Below are positions 43,794-52,323 of a stretch of DNA of 64,000 bases, piece by piece; the first letter of the stretch is position 1, and each line of letters starts with the position of its first letter. The notes beneath the pieces were generated by a model. That model saw only the letters and a program-made list of their open reading frames with translations. It was not told where the DNA came from and searched no databases. Origin of the DNA: CG2-30-68-42 sp037440385 (lineage in GTDB: Bacteria > Pseudomonadota > Gammaproteobacteria > Burkholderiales > Rhodocyclaceae). The position numbers were made by a program, and so were the translations under genes. The DNA lies in NCBI GenBank assembly GCA_037440385.1, contig JBBIUI010000004.1:4402-68401 (forward strand), read 5' to 3'.

Positions 43794-44978
43794 TCAAGCC
43801 AGCTCGATCGCCAGTGCGGTGGCCTCGCCGCCGCCGATGCACAGGCTGGCGATGCCGCGCTTGCCGCCGAGCTTTCGCAGCGCACCGATCAGCGTGACGA
43901 CGATCCGCGCGCCCGACGCGCCGATCGGGTGCCCCAGCGCGCAGGCGCCCCCGTGCACATTGACCTGGTCGTGCGGCAGGCCGTGCTCGCGCATCGCGGC
44001 CATCGTCACCACCGCGAACGCCTCGTTGATCTCGTACAGATCGACGCCCGAAGCGCTCCATCCGGTACGCTCGTACAGCTTGCGGATCGCGCCCACCGGT
44101 GCGGTGGTAAACCACGCCGGTTCCTGCGCGAAGGTGCTGTGCGCGACGATCCTCGCCAGCGGGGCCAATCCCAGCTCGTCCGCGGTCGAGCGGCGCATCA
44201 GCACCATCGCGGCCGCGCCGTCGGAGATCGAGCTGGAGTTGGCGGCCGTCACGCTGCCGTCCTTCCTGAAGGCGGGCTTGAGCGTGGGGATCTTGTCGAT
44301 CTGCGCCTTGAACGGCAGCTCGTCGTGCTCGACGACGGTGTCGCCCTTCCTGCCGGTGACGGTGACCGGCACGGTCTCCCACGCGAACGAGCCGTCGGTA
44401 TTCGCCTTCCGCGCGCGCATCGTCGAGGTGATCGAGAACTCGTCCTGCTGGGCGCGCGTGAACGCGTATTTCGACGCGCAGTCCTCGGCGAAGGTGCCCA
44501 TCAGGCGGCCCTTGTCGTAGGCATCCTCGAGCCCGTCGAGGAACATGTGATCGAGGATCTGGCCGTGCCCCATGCGGTAGCCCCCGCGCGCCTTCGGCAG
44601 CAGGTAGGGTGCATTGGTCATCGACTCCATGCCCCCGGCCACCATGATGCGGTTGGTGCCGGCGAGCAGCATGTCGTGGGCGAACATCGTCGCACGCATG
44701 CCCGAGCCGCACATCTTGTTTACGGTGGTGCAGCCGGCCGCGAGCGGCAGTCCCGCGCCGAGCGAGGCCTGACGCGCAGGCGCCTGCCCCTGTCCGGCGG
44801 GCAGCACGCAGCCCATGATCACTTCATCGACCTGTTCGGGGCGAATGCCCGCGCGCTCGACGGCGGCGCGGATCGCGGCCGAGCCGAGCTGGGCGCAGGT
44901 CAGGCTGCCGAACACGCCCTGGAAACCTCCCAGCGGTGTGCGGGCGGCGGAAACGATGACTACGGGATCGTTGCTCAT
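43794..44978 (-). CDS. atoB: Acetyl-CoA C-acetyltransferase (thiolase)
   Basis: A 394-residue thiolase. The acyl-accepting cysteine is C90 in VNKMCGSGMRA, the general-base region is NVHGGACALGHPIGASGAR and the second cysteine lies in CIGGGEATALAIE at the C-terminus. It can cleave acetoacetyl-CoA made from leucine breakdown, and might also feed PHB synthesis. Start ATG 44978 gives MSNDPVVIVSAARTP; nine upstream in-frame codons are not conserved-looking. Confidence 0.93.
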   Translation of the reverse strand: MSNDPVVIVSAARTPLGGFQGVFGSLTCAQLGSAAIRAAVERAGIRPEQVDEVIMGCVLPAGQGQAPARQASLGAGLPLAAGCTTVNKMCGSGMRATMFAHDMLLAGTNRIMVAGGMESMTNAPYLLPKARGGYRMGHGQILDHMFLDGLEDAYDKGRLMGTFAEDCASKYAFTRAQQDEFSITSTMRARKANTDGSFAWETVPVTVTGRKGDTVVEHDELPFKAQIDKIPTLKPAFRKDGSVTAANSSSISDGAAAMVLMRRSTADELGLAPLARIVAHSTFAQEPAWFTTAPVGAIRKLYERTGWSASGVDLYEINEAFAVVTMAAMREHGLPHDQVNVHGGACALGHPIGASGARIVVTLIGALRKLGGKRGIASLCIGGGEATALAIELA

Positions 44979-44992
44979 CTGAGGGACTCCGT

Positions 44993-45445
44993 TCAGGTTT
45001 GACAATCCTGCCAGGGCAGGTCATAGACTACCTTGAATCGTTCGCAGCGATCGCGCAGCGGCTGCGGCAGCGCGCATGCCTTGCGCGCGCCGGTATCGAT
45101 GAACACGCCGGTGAGCAGCGTCAGCGCCGCGATCTCGTCGGTCGCGGCATTGCGCATCTCATGCACGAAACGCACGGACCTGCCGCTGGTGCCGAGGATG
45201 CCGGAGCGCACCGTCACGATGTCACCGGCATGCAGCTCGCGCCGGTATGCGATGCGCTGATCGACCGCGGCCATGCCGCGGCGGTTCTCGCGCAGATAGC
45301 CCGGCGTCATGCCGAGCATCGAAAAGAAGTTCCAGGTTCCCTCGTCGAACTTGCCGACGTACCACATGACGTTCATGTGGCCCATGTGATCGCAGTGCCA
45401 GGGATAGACCGTGCCGCGATAGCTCTCGACGAGGGCGTCCATCAT
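44993..45445 (-). CDS. Hotdog-fold acyl-CoA thioesterase (4HBT type)
   Basis: A 150-residue 4-hydroxybenzoyl-CoA-thioesterase-like protein with the HCDHMGHMNVMWYVGKFDEG motif (residues 17-36, catalytic D19). It cleaves an acyl-CoA of unknown chain. It overlaps the previous thioesterase gene by four bases (ATGATG contains both possible starts). It has moderate similarity to its neighbour (45442-45858), suggesting duplication and divergence. Confidence 0.85.
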   Translation of the reverse strand: MMDALVESYRGTVYPWHCDHMGHMNVMWYVGKFDEGTWNFFSMLGMTPGYLRENRRGMAAVDQRIAYRRELHAGDIVTVRSGILGTSGRSVRFVHEMRNAATDEIAALTLLTGVFIDTGARKACALPQPLRDRCERFKVVYDLPWQDCQT

Positions 45446-45858
45446 CGCTTCTGCGCGAACAGCGCCCGCGCCTTTTCGGCCACCTCGGGCGGGAAGGCTC
45501 GCGACTTGCGCGCTTGCGGGTCCAGGCACACGACCGTGAACTCGCACGTCGCGCAGACCTCGCCCGTGTCCGTGTTCCACAGCTCGTGGCGAAAGCGCAG
45601 CACCTTCTCGCGCAGCTCCAGCATGTGGCTGCGAACCGCGACGGTATCGCCGGGGTACAGCTCCTTCAGGTAGCCGATGTTCTGCTGCACGGCCGCCAGA
45701 TGGACGGCGCCGCTGCGCAATACGGTGGCGGTCAGCCCGAGCATCGCATAGAACTGCCAGCAGGCCTGCTCGAACAGCTCGCAGTACGCGCGCACGTTGA
45801 TGTGGCCCATGTGATCGCGCTGCCACTCATGTAGCGTGCCTCGCGCGGTCTCGACCAT
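45442..45858 (-). CDS. Hotdog-fold acyl-CoA thioesterase (4HBT type), second copy
   Basis: A 138-residue hotdog protein with WQRDHMGHINVRAYCELFEQ (catalytic D15), the same arrangement as the downstream gene. ATG 45858 overlaps the isovaleryl-CoA dehydrogenase stop by one base (TGATG). The frame is open upstream inside that gene, but the homology starts at VETARGTLHEW. Its substrate may be an isovaleryl- or methylcrotonyl-type CoA, inferred only from context. Confidence 0.85.
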   Translation of the reverse strand: MVETARGTLHEWQRDHMGHINVRAYCELFEQACWQFYAMLGLTATVLRSGAVHLAAVQQNIGYLKELYPGDTVAVRSHMLELREKVLRFRHELWNTDTGEVCATCEFTVVCLDPQARKSRAFPPEVAEKARALFAQKR

Positions 45859-47030
45859 CACAGCGTCTCCGAGAACAGCTCGCGGCCGATCAGCATGCGG
45901 CGGATCTCCGAGGTCCCCGCGCCGATCTCGTAGAGCTTCGCATCGCGCCACAGCCTGCCGGTCGGATACTCGTTGATGTAGCCATTGCCGCCCAGCGCCT
46001 GGATCGCCTCGCCGGCCATCCAGGTGGCCTTCTCGGCCGCGTACAGGATCGCGCCGGCGGCGTCCTTGCGCAGCGTGCGCGCGTGAGCGCTGCGGTCGCA
46101 CGCACGCGCCACCGCATAGACGTAGGCGCGGCACGCGTTGAAGGTCGTGTACATGTCGGCGAGCTTGGCCTGCATGAGCTGGAATTCTCCGATCGGCTGG
46201 CCGAACTGCTTTCGCTCATGCACGTAGGGGATCACCACGTCGAGGCATGCCGCCATGATGCCGAGCGGTCCGCCCGCGAGCACCGTGCGCTCGTAGTCGA
46301 GCCCGCTCATCAGCACGCGCACGCCCTCGCCGGGCCGGCCCAGCACGTTGTCCTCCGGAACCTCGCAGTCCCGGAACACCAGCTCGCAGGTATTGGAGCC
46401 GCGCATGCCGAGCTTGTCGAGTTTCTGCGCCGTCGAGAACCCCTCGAATCCCTTCTCGATCACGAAAGCGGTGATGCCGCGCGCACCGGCCTGCGGATCG
46501 GTCTTCGCATAGACCACCAGCGTGTCCGCGTCCGGACCGTTGGTGATCCACATCTTGTTGCCGTTGAGCACATAGCGATCGCCGCGCCGCTCGGCGCGCG
46601 TGCGCATCGACACGACGTCGGAGCCGGAACCGGGTTCGGACATCGCGAGCGCGCCCACATGCTCCCCGGAGATCAGCGAGGGCAGATACTTGCGTTTCTG
46701 CGCTTCGCTGCCGTTGCGCCGGATCTGGTTCACGCACAGGTTCGAGTGCGCCCCGTAGGACAGGCCGACCGCGGCCGAGGCGCGCGAGACCTCCTCCATC
46801 GCGACGACGTGCGCCAGGTAGCCCATGCCGGCGCCGCCCCAGTCCTCCTCCACCGAGATGCCCAGCAGTCCGAGTCCGCCGAGCTTGCGCCACAGGTCCA
46901 TCGGAAACCGGTTGTCACGGTCGATCTGGGCCGCGCGCGGTGCGATCTCGGTGGCGGCAAAGCCGCGCACGGACTCGCGCAGCATGTCGATCGTCTCGCC
47001 GAGGTCGAAGTCTAGCGTCGGATGGTTCAT
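45858..47030 (-). CDS. liuA: Isovaleryl-CoA dehydrogenase
   Basis: A 390-residue acyl-CoA dehydrogenase that makes 3-methylcrotonyl-CoA from isovaleryl-CoA, the committed step of leucine catabolism after the branched-chain dehydrogenase. FAD motifs ALAMSEPGSGSDVVSM and MWITNGPDADTLVVYAKT are present. The isovaleryl-type catalytic glutamate occurs in GLDYERTVLAGGP, and the C-terminal site reads GAGTSEIRRMLIGREL without the usual Tyr-Glu-Gly, which distinguishes it from the second dehydrogenase. It overlaps the preceding thioesterase by four bases. Confidence 0.95.
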   Translation of the reverse strand: MNHPTLDFDLGETIDMLRESVRGFAATEIAPRAAQIDRDNRFPMDLWRKLGGLGLLGISVEEDWGGAGMGYLAHVVAMEEVSRASAAVGLSYGAHSNLCVNQIRRNGSEAQKRKYLPSLISGEHVGALAMSEPGSGSDVVSMRTRAERRGDRYVLNGNKMWITNGPDADTLVVYAKTDPQAGARGITAFVIEKGFEGFSTAQKLDKLGMRGSNTCELVFRDCEVPEDNVLGRPGEGVRVLMSGLDYERTVLAGGPLGIMAACLDVVIPYVHERKQFGQPIGEFQLMQAKLADMYTTFNACRAYVYAVARACDRSAHARTLRKDAAGAILYAAEKATWMAGEAIQALGGNGYINEYPTGRLWRDAKLYEIGAGTSEIRRMLIGRELFSETL

Positions 47031-47518
47031 GACGGATTCTCCTTGCGCCGGATGTCGCGGTCGTCGGGCCTGCCGTGCAGCGTGATCAGCGTCTGCTGCA
47101 TGCTCGCGCAGTGTATCGTGCGCGAATCGCGGATCACATAGACTTCGCCGCGCGTGATCACCAGCGTGCGTCCCGGCTTGATCACCTCACCCTGGGCGAT
47201 CAGCATCTGGCCATCCGCCGGTGCGAGCAGGTTGAGCTTGTACTCGACGGTCAGCACCGAGGCGTGCGCCGGCATCAGCGTATAACCGGCATAACCTCCG
47301 GCGTTGTCGATGATCGCACCGACGATGCCCGCCTGAAAATAGCCGTGCTGCTGCGTGAGCTCCTCGCGGTAGGGCAGCCGGATCTCGCACCAGCCGGGCG
47401 CAAGCTGGCCGAGCTCGGCGCCGAGGAAGGCCATGACCTTCTGCCGGGCGAAACTCGCCCGCACCCGTTGCGCATAATCCGGATCGGATGCCTGAAAGCG
47501 TTCGGGCGGATGCCTCAC
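47027..47518 (-). CDS. PaaI-family hotdog thioesterase
   Basis: A 163-residue PaaI/YbgC-like thioesterase with LTQQHGYFQAGIVGAIIDNAGGYAG as core helix and SVLTVEYKLNLLAPADG as the hotdog strand region. The start is GTG 47518, seven bases after GGAGGAA, although the frame extends upstream across the operator. It is the first gene of the liu operon. Its substrate is unknown. Confidence 0.87.
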   Translation of the reverse strand: MRHPPERFQASDPDYAQRVRASFARQKVMAFLGAELGQLAPGWCEIRLPYREELTQQHGYFQAGIVGAIIDNAGGYAGYTLMPAHASVLTVEYKLNLLAPADGQMLIAQGEVIKPGRTLVITRGEVYVIRDSRTIHCASMQQTLITLHGRPDDRDIRRKENPS

Positions 47519-47576
47519 CGATTTCCTCCTGGAGTTCGCGGGGTTCGCGCCGGCGGGAACAGTCCCGGCAGCCTGG

Positions 47577-47605
47577 ATTGTGGTTGACGTTAACGTTAAC
47601 GTCAA
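47577..47605 (-). promoter_or_regulatory. Promoter of the liu operon, overlapped by the operator
   Basis: On the reverse strand TTGACG (complement of 47600-47605) is followed after 17 bases by CACAAT (complement of 47577-47582), a plausible sigma-70 promoter with four of six -10 matches. The -35 element and the whole spacer are inside the 22-bp palindrome, so bound regulator would block RNA polymerase. Confidence 0.6.
47584..47605. promoter_or_regulatory. Perfect 22-bp palindrome, predicted LiuR operator
   Basis: The half-site TTGACGTTAAC is followed directly by its exact inverted copy; all 22 positions match. It lies between the MerR-family regulator gene and the first catabolic gene. LiuR operators described in proteobacteria are palindromes of ACGT/TTAACG type, which this resembles. 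Assignment to LiuR is an inference from position and pattern. Confidence 0.8.
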
Positions 47606-47690
47606 GCCCCGTCGCGACGGCCGCCGCGCGACGGGCCATCCCGACGGGTGCGCTGAGACGGCCCCGATCCGACGGCGCCAATCCCGAGCA

Positions 47691-48128
47691 TCACGCCGCA
47701 CTCGATTCGCGCGTGCCGCGTCGCGCGGCCCGGGTCGATGCCCCCTTGCCGCGTTTGTCGAGCAGCTCCCGGCACTGGCGCTCGAAGGCGTCGATCTCGG
47801 CGAGGATCTCGCGGATGTCCTCGCGCTGCTGCTCGAGCTGCGCCTTGCGTCGCGTCAGGGCCGCCAGAAACTTGTACAGCTGCGCGGTCTCGTCCGGGGC
47901 GTTGTCGTACAGGTCGATCATCTCGCGGATCTCGGCGAGCGACAGCCCGAGCCGCTTGCCGCGCAAGGTGAGCTTGAGCCGCGTGCGATCGCGCTTGGAG
48001 TAGATGCGTGCCTGGCCCACCCGCCGCGGGGCGAGCAGGCCCTGATCCTCGTAGTGGCGTATGGTGCGCGGCGTGATGCCGAATTCGCGCGCCAGCTCGG
48101 AGATCGAATGCGTGTGTTCGGCGCTCAC
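47691..48128 (-). CDS. liuR: MerR-family transcriptional regulator, LiuR-like
   Basis: A 145-residue MerR-family regulator. The winged helix-turn-helix is at about residues 8-70 (SISELAREFGITPRTIRHYEDQG and the wing up to the LGLSLAEIREMIDLYD helix), followed by a dimerisation coiled coil rich in Glu/Gln/Arg (about 85-125) and a basic tail. No effector cysteines are present, so metal or redox sensing is unlikely. LiuR proteins repress leucine/isovalerate genes and are released by pathway acyl-CoAs. The start is GTG 48128 without a clear ribosome site. Confidence 0.87.
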   Translation of the reverse strand: MSAEHTHSISELAREFGITPRTIRHYEDQGLLAPRRVGQARIYSKRDRTRLKLTLRGKRLGLSLAEIREMIDLYDNAPDETAQLYKFLAALTRRKAQLEQQREDIREILAEIDAFERQCRELLDKRGKGASTRAARRGTRESSAA

Positions 48129-48445
48129 GGTTGTCGGGTGAAGCGGGCGTCGGTGACGCCGAAAGGGATGCTGCAACGCAGCAGGTGCGGTAAAATCAAC
48201 ATTTGATGCTTGGAAGGTGCCGCGTCCGGTCGGCCCGCAATCGCTCGGTCTCGAAACCGGATTATCCACGAGGACGCGCGAGGATGGCGAATCGATTTGC
48301 GGGCGGATCGGCACGAGGGCTGCGAGCCGGCGCCGGTGCCCGCGGGCGGGCAGTGCGGACGGCGGGATGCCGCGAAGCGCCCGCCGCAGCGCGTGGTCGC
48401 GCAGGGGCGGCAGCCGGATAATCGAGGTCGAAGGGAGGAATCGAC
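48129..48445. other. 317-base gene-free region
   Basis: This gap separates the reverse-strand liuR from the forward MBL gene and should hold their divergent promoters. A TAAAAT hexamer at 48191-48196 could be a forward -10 but lacks a matching -35. GGGAGGAA near 48433 is the ribosome site of the MBL gene. No palindrome like the LiuR operator, no RNA gene and no convincing small ORF was seen. Confidence 0.5.
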
Positions 48446-49501
48446 GTGAATACCGCTCCCGCGCAACGCGCCGGGCATTCGCCGGAACTGGCCTATGCGG
48501 CGGCCGCACACCCGCAGCCCGGCGAGATGCCGCAGCTCGCACCGGGCGTGCGCTGGCTGCGTATGCCGCTGCCATTCGTGCTCGATCACATCAACCTGTG
48601 GCTGCTCGAGGACGGCAACGGCTGGGCGCTCGTCGATACCGGAATCGGCATGCCCGAGGTGCAGGAAACCTGGACCGCGCTGCTCGCCGGGCTCGACCGC
48701 CCGATCACGCGCATCGTCGTGACCCATTGCCACCCCGACCACCTCGGTCTGGCGCAATGGCTGATGGCACGCACCGGTGCGCCGCTGTACCTGACCGAGG
48801 CCGAGATGCTCACCGCGCAGGCGTGGTGGCACCAGCTGCCCGGTCACAATGTCGCGGCGATGGTCGAGCTGTTCCGCCGCCACGGGCTGGATGCCGCGCG
48901 GTGCGATGCGCTCACGGAGCGCGGCCCCGCCTATCGCCGGCGCGTGCCCGAACTGCCCGGAACCTACCGGCGGCTCCTCGACGGCGACACGCTCGAAATC
49001 GGCGGCCATGCGTGGCGGGTCATCACCGGCTACGGGCACTCGCCCGAGCATGCCTCGCTTTCCTGCGCCGGGCTCGGCGTGCTGATCGCAGGCGACATGG
49101 TGCTGCCGCGCATCACGACCAATGTCAGCGTACTGGCCTCGACGCCGCACGACGACCCGCTGCGCCGCTATCTCGCCTCGCTGTCGCGCTTCGATCCGCT
49201 GAGCGCCGACACGCTGGTGCTGCCCTCGCACGGGCGGCCGTTCCGCGCCTTGCGCACGCGCATCGCCCAGTTGCGCGAGCATCACCGCGAACGCTGCGCC
49301 GCGCTCGAGGCGGCGTGCAGCGAACCGGCAAGCGCCGCCGAGCTGCTGCCGGTGCTCTTTTCGCGCTCGCTCGACACCCATCAGGTCATGTTCGCGATGG
49401 GCGAGGCGCTCGCGCACCTGAACTACCTGGAACATGCCGGGAAGCTCGTCCGCCGGGAAGATGCCGCCGGCATGGTCCGCTATCTGCGGCCATCGAGATG
49501 A
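48446..49501 (+). CDS. MBL-fold metallo-hydrolase (glyoxalase II-like)
   Basis: A 351-residue metallo-beta-lactamase-fold protein with the metal motif THCHPDHLG (H94, H96, D98, H99); the next ligands are probably in GYGHSPEHASLS and the aspartate of LIAGDMVLPR. The C-terminal part (about 250-351) is helical with a winged-helix-like end. The substrate is unknown. Start GTG 48446 stands behind a strong GGGAGGAA site. It lies upstream of phaC, about 110 bases apart, and has no resemblance in sequence to the 36021 hydrolase beyond the fold. Confidence 0.85.
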   Translation: MNTAPAQRAGHSPELAYAAAAHPQPGEMPQLAPGVRWLRMPLPFVLDHINLWLLEDGNGWALVDTGIGMPEVQETWTALLAGLDRPITRIVVTHCHPDHLGLAQWLMARTGAPLYLTEAEMLTAQAWWHQLPGHNVAAMVELFRRHGLDAARCDALTERGPAYRRRVPELPGTYRRLLDGDTLEIGGHAWRVITGYGHSPEHASLSCAGLGVLIAGDMVLPRITTNVSVLASTPHDDPLRRYLASLSRFDPLSADTLVLPSHGRPFRALRTRIAQLREHHRERCAALEAACSEPASAAELLPVLFSRSLDTHQVMFAMGEALAHLNYLEHAGKLVRREDAAGMVRYLRPSR

Positions 49502-49613
49502 TCGCGGCAGCGCACGCGGCGGTTTCGGCACGGCCGCGAGAAGCGTGTCGCACGCTGCCGCGCCGCGTCCACGGTAGGCTCGATCCGACCGACCCGAAGA
49601 GGAAATCGAACCG

Positions 49614-51434
49614 ATGAACAGCCCGACCCCGCAACCGGCGCCTTCCGCGCTGCCCGACCCGAACGACATCGCCAGGACCTACGCGGAGGTCGCCCAGCGG
49701 GCCTCGCGGCTGATCCACGATCATGTACGCCGGCAGATCGCGCGCGGCATGACCCCGCCCGCCGACGAGCTGGGCATCGCGCAGGCCTTCCTGGACATGA
49801 TGACGAAGCTGCTCGCCAACCCCTACAAGCTGGCCCAGGCGCAGATGAACCTCGTCTGGGATTATTTCTCGCTGTGGCAGCATTCGATGTCGCGGCTGAT
49901 GGGCCTTCGCACCAGCCCGGTGGCCGCGCCGAAGAAGGGCGACGCGCGCTTCCGCGACGAGCAGTGGGAGGGGCACTTCCTGTTCGACTTCATCAAGCAG
50001 TCCTACCTGATCACCGCCCGCAATATCCACAACGTCGTCAGCAGCGTCGATGGGCTGGACGAGAACACCAGGAAAAAGGTCGATTTCTTCACGCGGCAGT
50101 ATGTCGATGCGCTCTCGCCGACGAATTTCGTGCTGACCAACCCGGAAGTCTTCCGCGAGACGGTCAAGAGCCACGGCCGCAACCTGCTCAAGGGTTTCAA
50201 CAACCTGCTGCGCGACATCGAGGAGGGCGACGGCCAGCTGCGCGTGAAGATGACCGATCCGGCCGCCTTCGAGCTGGGCAGGAACGTCGCGGTCACGCCG
50301 GGCAAGGTGGTGTTCCAGAACGAGCTGATCCAGCTGCTGCAGTTCAATCCGACGACGCAGCAGCAGTACCGCCGGCCGCTGCTGATCATTCCGCCGTGGA
50401 TCAACAAGTACTACATCCTCGATCTGCGCCAGAGCAACTCGTTCATCAAGTGGGCGACCGACCAGGGCCACAGCGTCTTCGTGATCTCGTGGGTCAATCC
50501 GGATGAGCGGCTCGCCGAGAAGGGCTTCGACGATTACCTCACCGAAGGTGCGCTCGCCGCGCTCGATGCCGTGTGCCGGCAAACCGGCGAGGACCGCGTG
50601 AACCTGATCGGCTACTGCCTGGGCGGCACGCTGCTCGGGGCGACCGCTGCCTACAATGCCGCGAAAGGCGACCCGCGCATCGCATCGGCAACCTTCTTCG
50701 TGTCGCTGCTCGACTTCTCGATCCCCGGCGAGCTCGGCGTGTTCATCGACGAGCAGCAGGTCGCGAACCTCGAGAAGAAGATGTCGAGCCGAGGCTACCT
50801 CGAAGGCTCGGAGATGGCCTCCACCTTCAACCTGCTGCGCGCGAATGACCTGATCTGGTCGTTCGTCGTCAACAACTACCTGATGGGCAAGGATCCGTTC
50901 CCGTTCGACCTGCTGTACTGGAATTCGGATTCCACGCGCATGCCCTACCGGATGCACAGTTTCTATCTGCGCAACATGTACATGAAGAACCTGCTGCGGG
51001 AGCCCGGCGGCATCGAGCTCGATGGGGTGCCGATCGATCTGGCGAAGATCGAGGTGCCCGCATACTTCATCTCGACGATCGAGGACCACATCGCGCCGTG
51101 GAAGAGCACTTATCTCGGCGCGGCGCGGCTATCGGGCCCGGTGCGCTTCGTGCTCGGCGGCTCGGGACACATTGCCGGCATCGTCAATCCGCCCGCGGCG
51201 AACAAGTACGGCTACTGGATCCACCCGGCCGCGAAGCTGCCCGACACACCCGAGCGATGGTTCGAGGGCGCCAGCCAGCAGCCCGGATCGTGGTGGAACG
51301 ACTGGCAGCGATGGATCGCCGCGCTCGATGGCGCGGATCGCGTCCCCGCGCGCGATCCGGCCCGCGGCCGGCTCGAGGCGATCGAGGATGCGCCCGGCTC
51401 GTACGCCAGGTTCCGCCTCGACGCGAAGCGATGA
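49614..51434 (+). CDS. phaC: Class I poly(R)-hydroxyalkanoate synthase
   Basis: A 606-residue PHA synthase of class I type. The lipase-box-like GYCLGG has its catalytic cysteine at C335, and the second catalytic region is present in the C-terminal half (GGSGHIAGIVNPP contains the histidine). An N-terminal helical domain (1-200) precedes the alpha/beta hydrolase core. It polymerises 3-hydroxyacyl-CoA into storage granules. No phaA, phaB or phasin follows; the liu-region thiolase might supply acetoacetyl-CoA. Start ATG 49614 behind AGAGGAA. Confidence 0.95.
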   Translation: MNSPTPQPAPSALPDPNDIARTYAEVAQRASRLIHDHVRRQIARGMTPPADELGIAQAFLDMMTKLLANPYKLAQAQMNLVWDYFSLWQHSMSRLMGLRTSPVAAPKKGDARFRDEQWEGHFLFDFIKQSYLITARNIHNVVSSVDGLDENTRKKVDFFTRQYVDALSPTNFVLTNPEVFRETVKSHGRNLLKGFNNLLRDIEEGDGQLRVKMTDPAAFELGRNVAVTPGKVVFQNELIQLLQFNPTTQQQYRRPLLIIPPWINKYYILDLRQSNSFIKWATDQGHSVFVISWVNPDERLAEKGFDDYLTEGALAALDAVCRQTGEDRVNLIGYCLGGTLLGATAAYNAAKGDPRIASATFFVSLLDFSIPGELGVFIDEQQVANLEKKMSSRGYLEGSEMASTFNLLRANDLIWSFVVNNYLMGKDPFPFDLLYWNSDSTRMPYRMHSFYLRNMYMKNLLREPGGIELDGVPIDLAKIEVPAYFISTIEDHIAPWKSTYLGAARLSGPVRFVLGGSGHIAGIVNPPAANKYGYWIHPAAKLPDTPERWFEGASQQPGSWWNDWQRWIAALDGADRVPARDPARGRLEAIEDAPGSYARFRLDAKR

Positions 51435-51459
51435 GCGCGTGCGCGCGAGTGCGGCCGGC

Positions 51460-52323
51460 ATGACCGCAGCCTTGCCGAGCCACGTGCTGACGCTGTCCTG
51501 CCCGGACCGTCCGGGGATCGTGTTCCACGTCTGCGGCTTTCTGCTCGATCGCGGCGGCAACATCCTCGAGGCCGACCAGTTCTCGGACCCCGAGACCGGC
51601 CTGTTCTTCATGCGGGTGCGCTTCTCGATCGCCCGCGCCGAGTTCGATCACGCGCGGCTCGAACGGGAATTCGGCGAACTGGCCGGGCGTTTCTCGATCG
51701 CGTGGCGCATCCACGACAACGCGGTCGCGCCGAAGCTGCTGATCCTCGTGTCGCGCCACGGCCATTGCCTGAACGACCTGCTCTACCGCTACCGCACCGG
51801 CTGGCTGCGGGTGGAGATCCCGGCCATCGTGTCCAATCACATGGATTTCTACCGGCTCGCGGCGTCCTACGACATCCCGTTCTTCCATCTGCCGGTCGAG
51901 GACGGCAACCGGGAACGGCAGGAGGCGAAGCTGATGGAGCTGGTGCGCGACAAGGGCATCGATCTGGTCGTGCTGGCGCGCTACATGCAGATCCTGTCAC
52001 CCGGCCTGTGCGCGCAACTGGCCGGCCGCGCGATCAACATCCATCACTCCTTCCTGCCCAGCTTCAAGGGCGCCCGGCCCTACCATCAGGCACATCGGCG
52101 CGGGGTCAAGCTGATCGGCGCCACCGCGCATTTCGTCACCGCGAACCTCGATGAGGGACCGATCATCGAGCAGGACGCCGCGCGCGTCGATCACACGATG
52201 AGCCCGGAGGATCTGGCGGCGATCGGGCGGGATGCCGAATGCATGGTGCTCGCGCGCGCCGTCAAGTGGTACAGCGAACACCGCGTCATGCTCAACGGCG
52301 CGAAGACCGTCGTGTTCCGCTAG
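51460..52323 (+). CDS. purU: Formyltetrahydrofolate deformylase
   Basis: A 287-residue enzyme that hydrolyses 10-formyl-THF to formate and THF, balancing one-carbon pools. The N-terminal ACT domain (about residues 1-85, SHVLTLSCPDRPGIVFHVC) is followed by the formyltransferase-like catalytic domain with the INIHHSFLPSFKGARPYHQA signature. The frame is open well upstream inside phaC; ATG 51460 gives the family start. Its last 32 bases overlap the convergent M64 peptidase gene. Confidence 0.95.
   Translation: MTAALPSHVLTLSCPDRPGIVFHVCGFLLDRGGNILEADQFSDPETGLFFMRVRFSIARAEFDHARLEREFGELAGRFSIAWRIHDNAVAPKLLILVSRHGHCLNDLLYRYRTGWLRVEIPAIVSNHMDFYRLAASYDIPFFHLPVEDGNRERQEAKLMELVRDKGIDLVVLARYMQILSPGLCAQLAGRAINIHHSFLPSFKGARPYHQAHRRGVKLIGATAHFVTANLDEGPIIEQDAARVDHTMSPEDLAAIGRDAECMVLARAVKWYSEHRVMLNGAKTVVFR

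Noticed and set aside
47584..47605. Possibility that the palindrome is a transcription terminator of liuR
   Set aside because: It is AT-containing with no GC-rich stem or T-run, has no loop, and overlaps promoter elements, so an operator is a better explanation.
48203..48421. A possible 72-residue protein in the gap before the MBL gene
   Set aside because: It is Arg/Gly/Ala-rich without a ribosome site or any recognisable feature, and another frame of the same DNA is also open.
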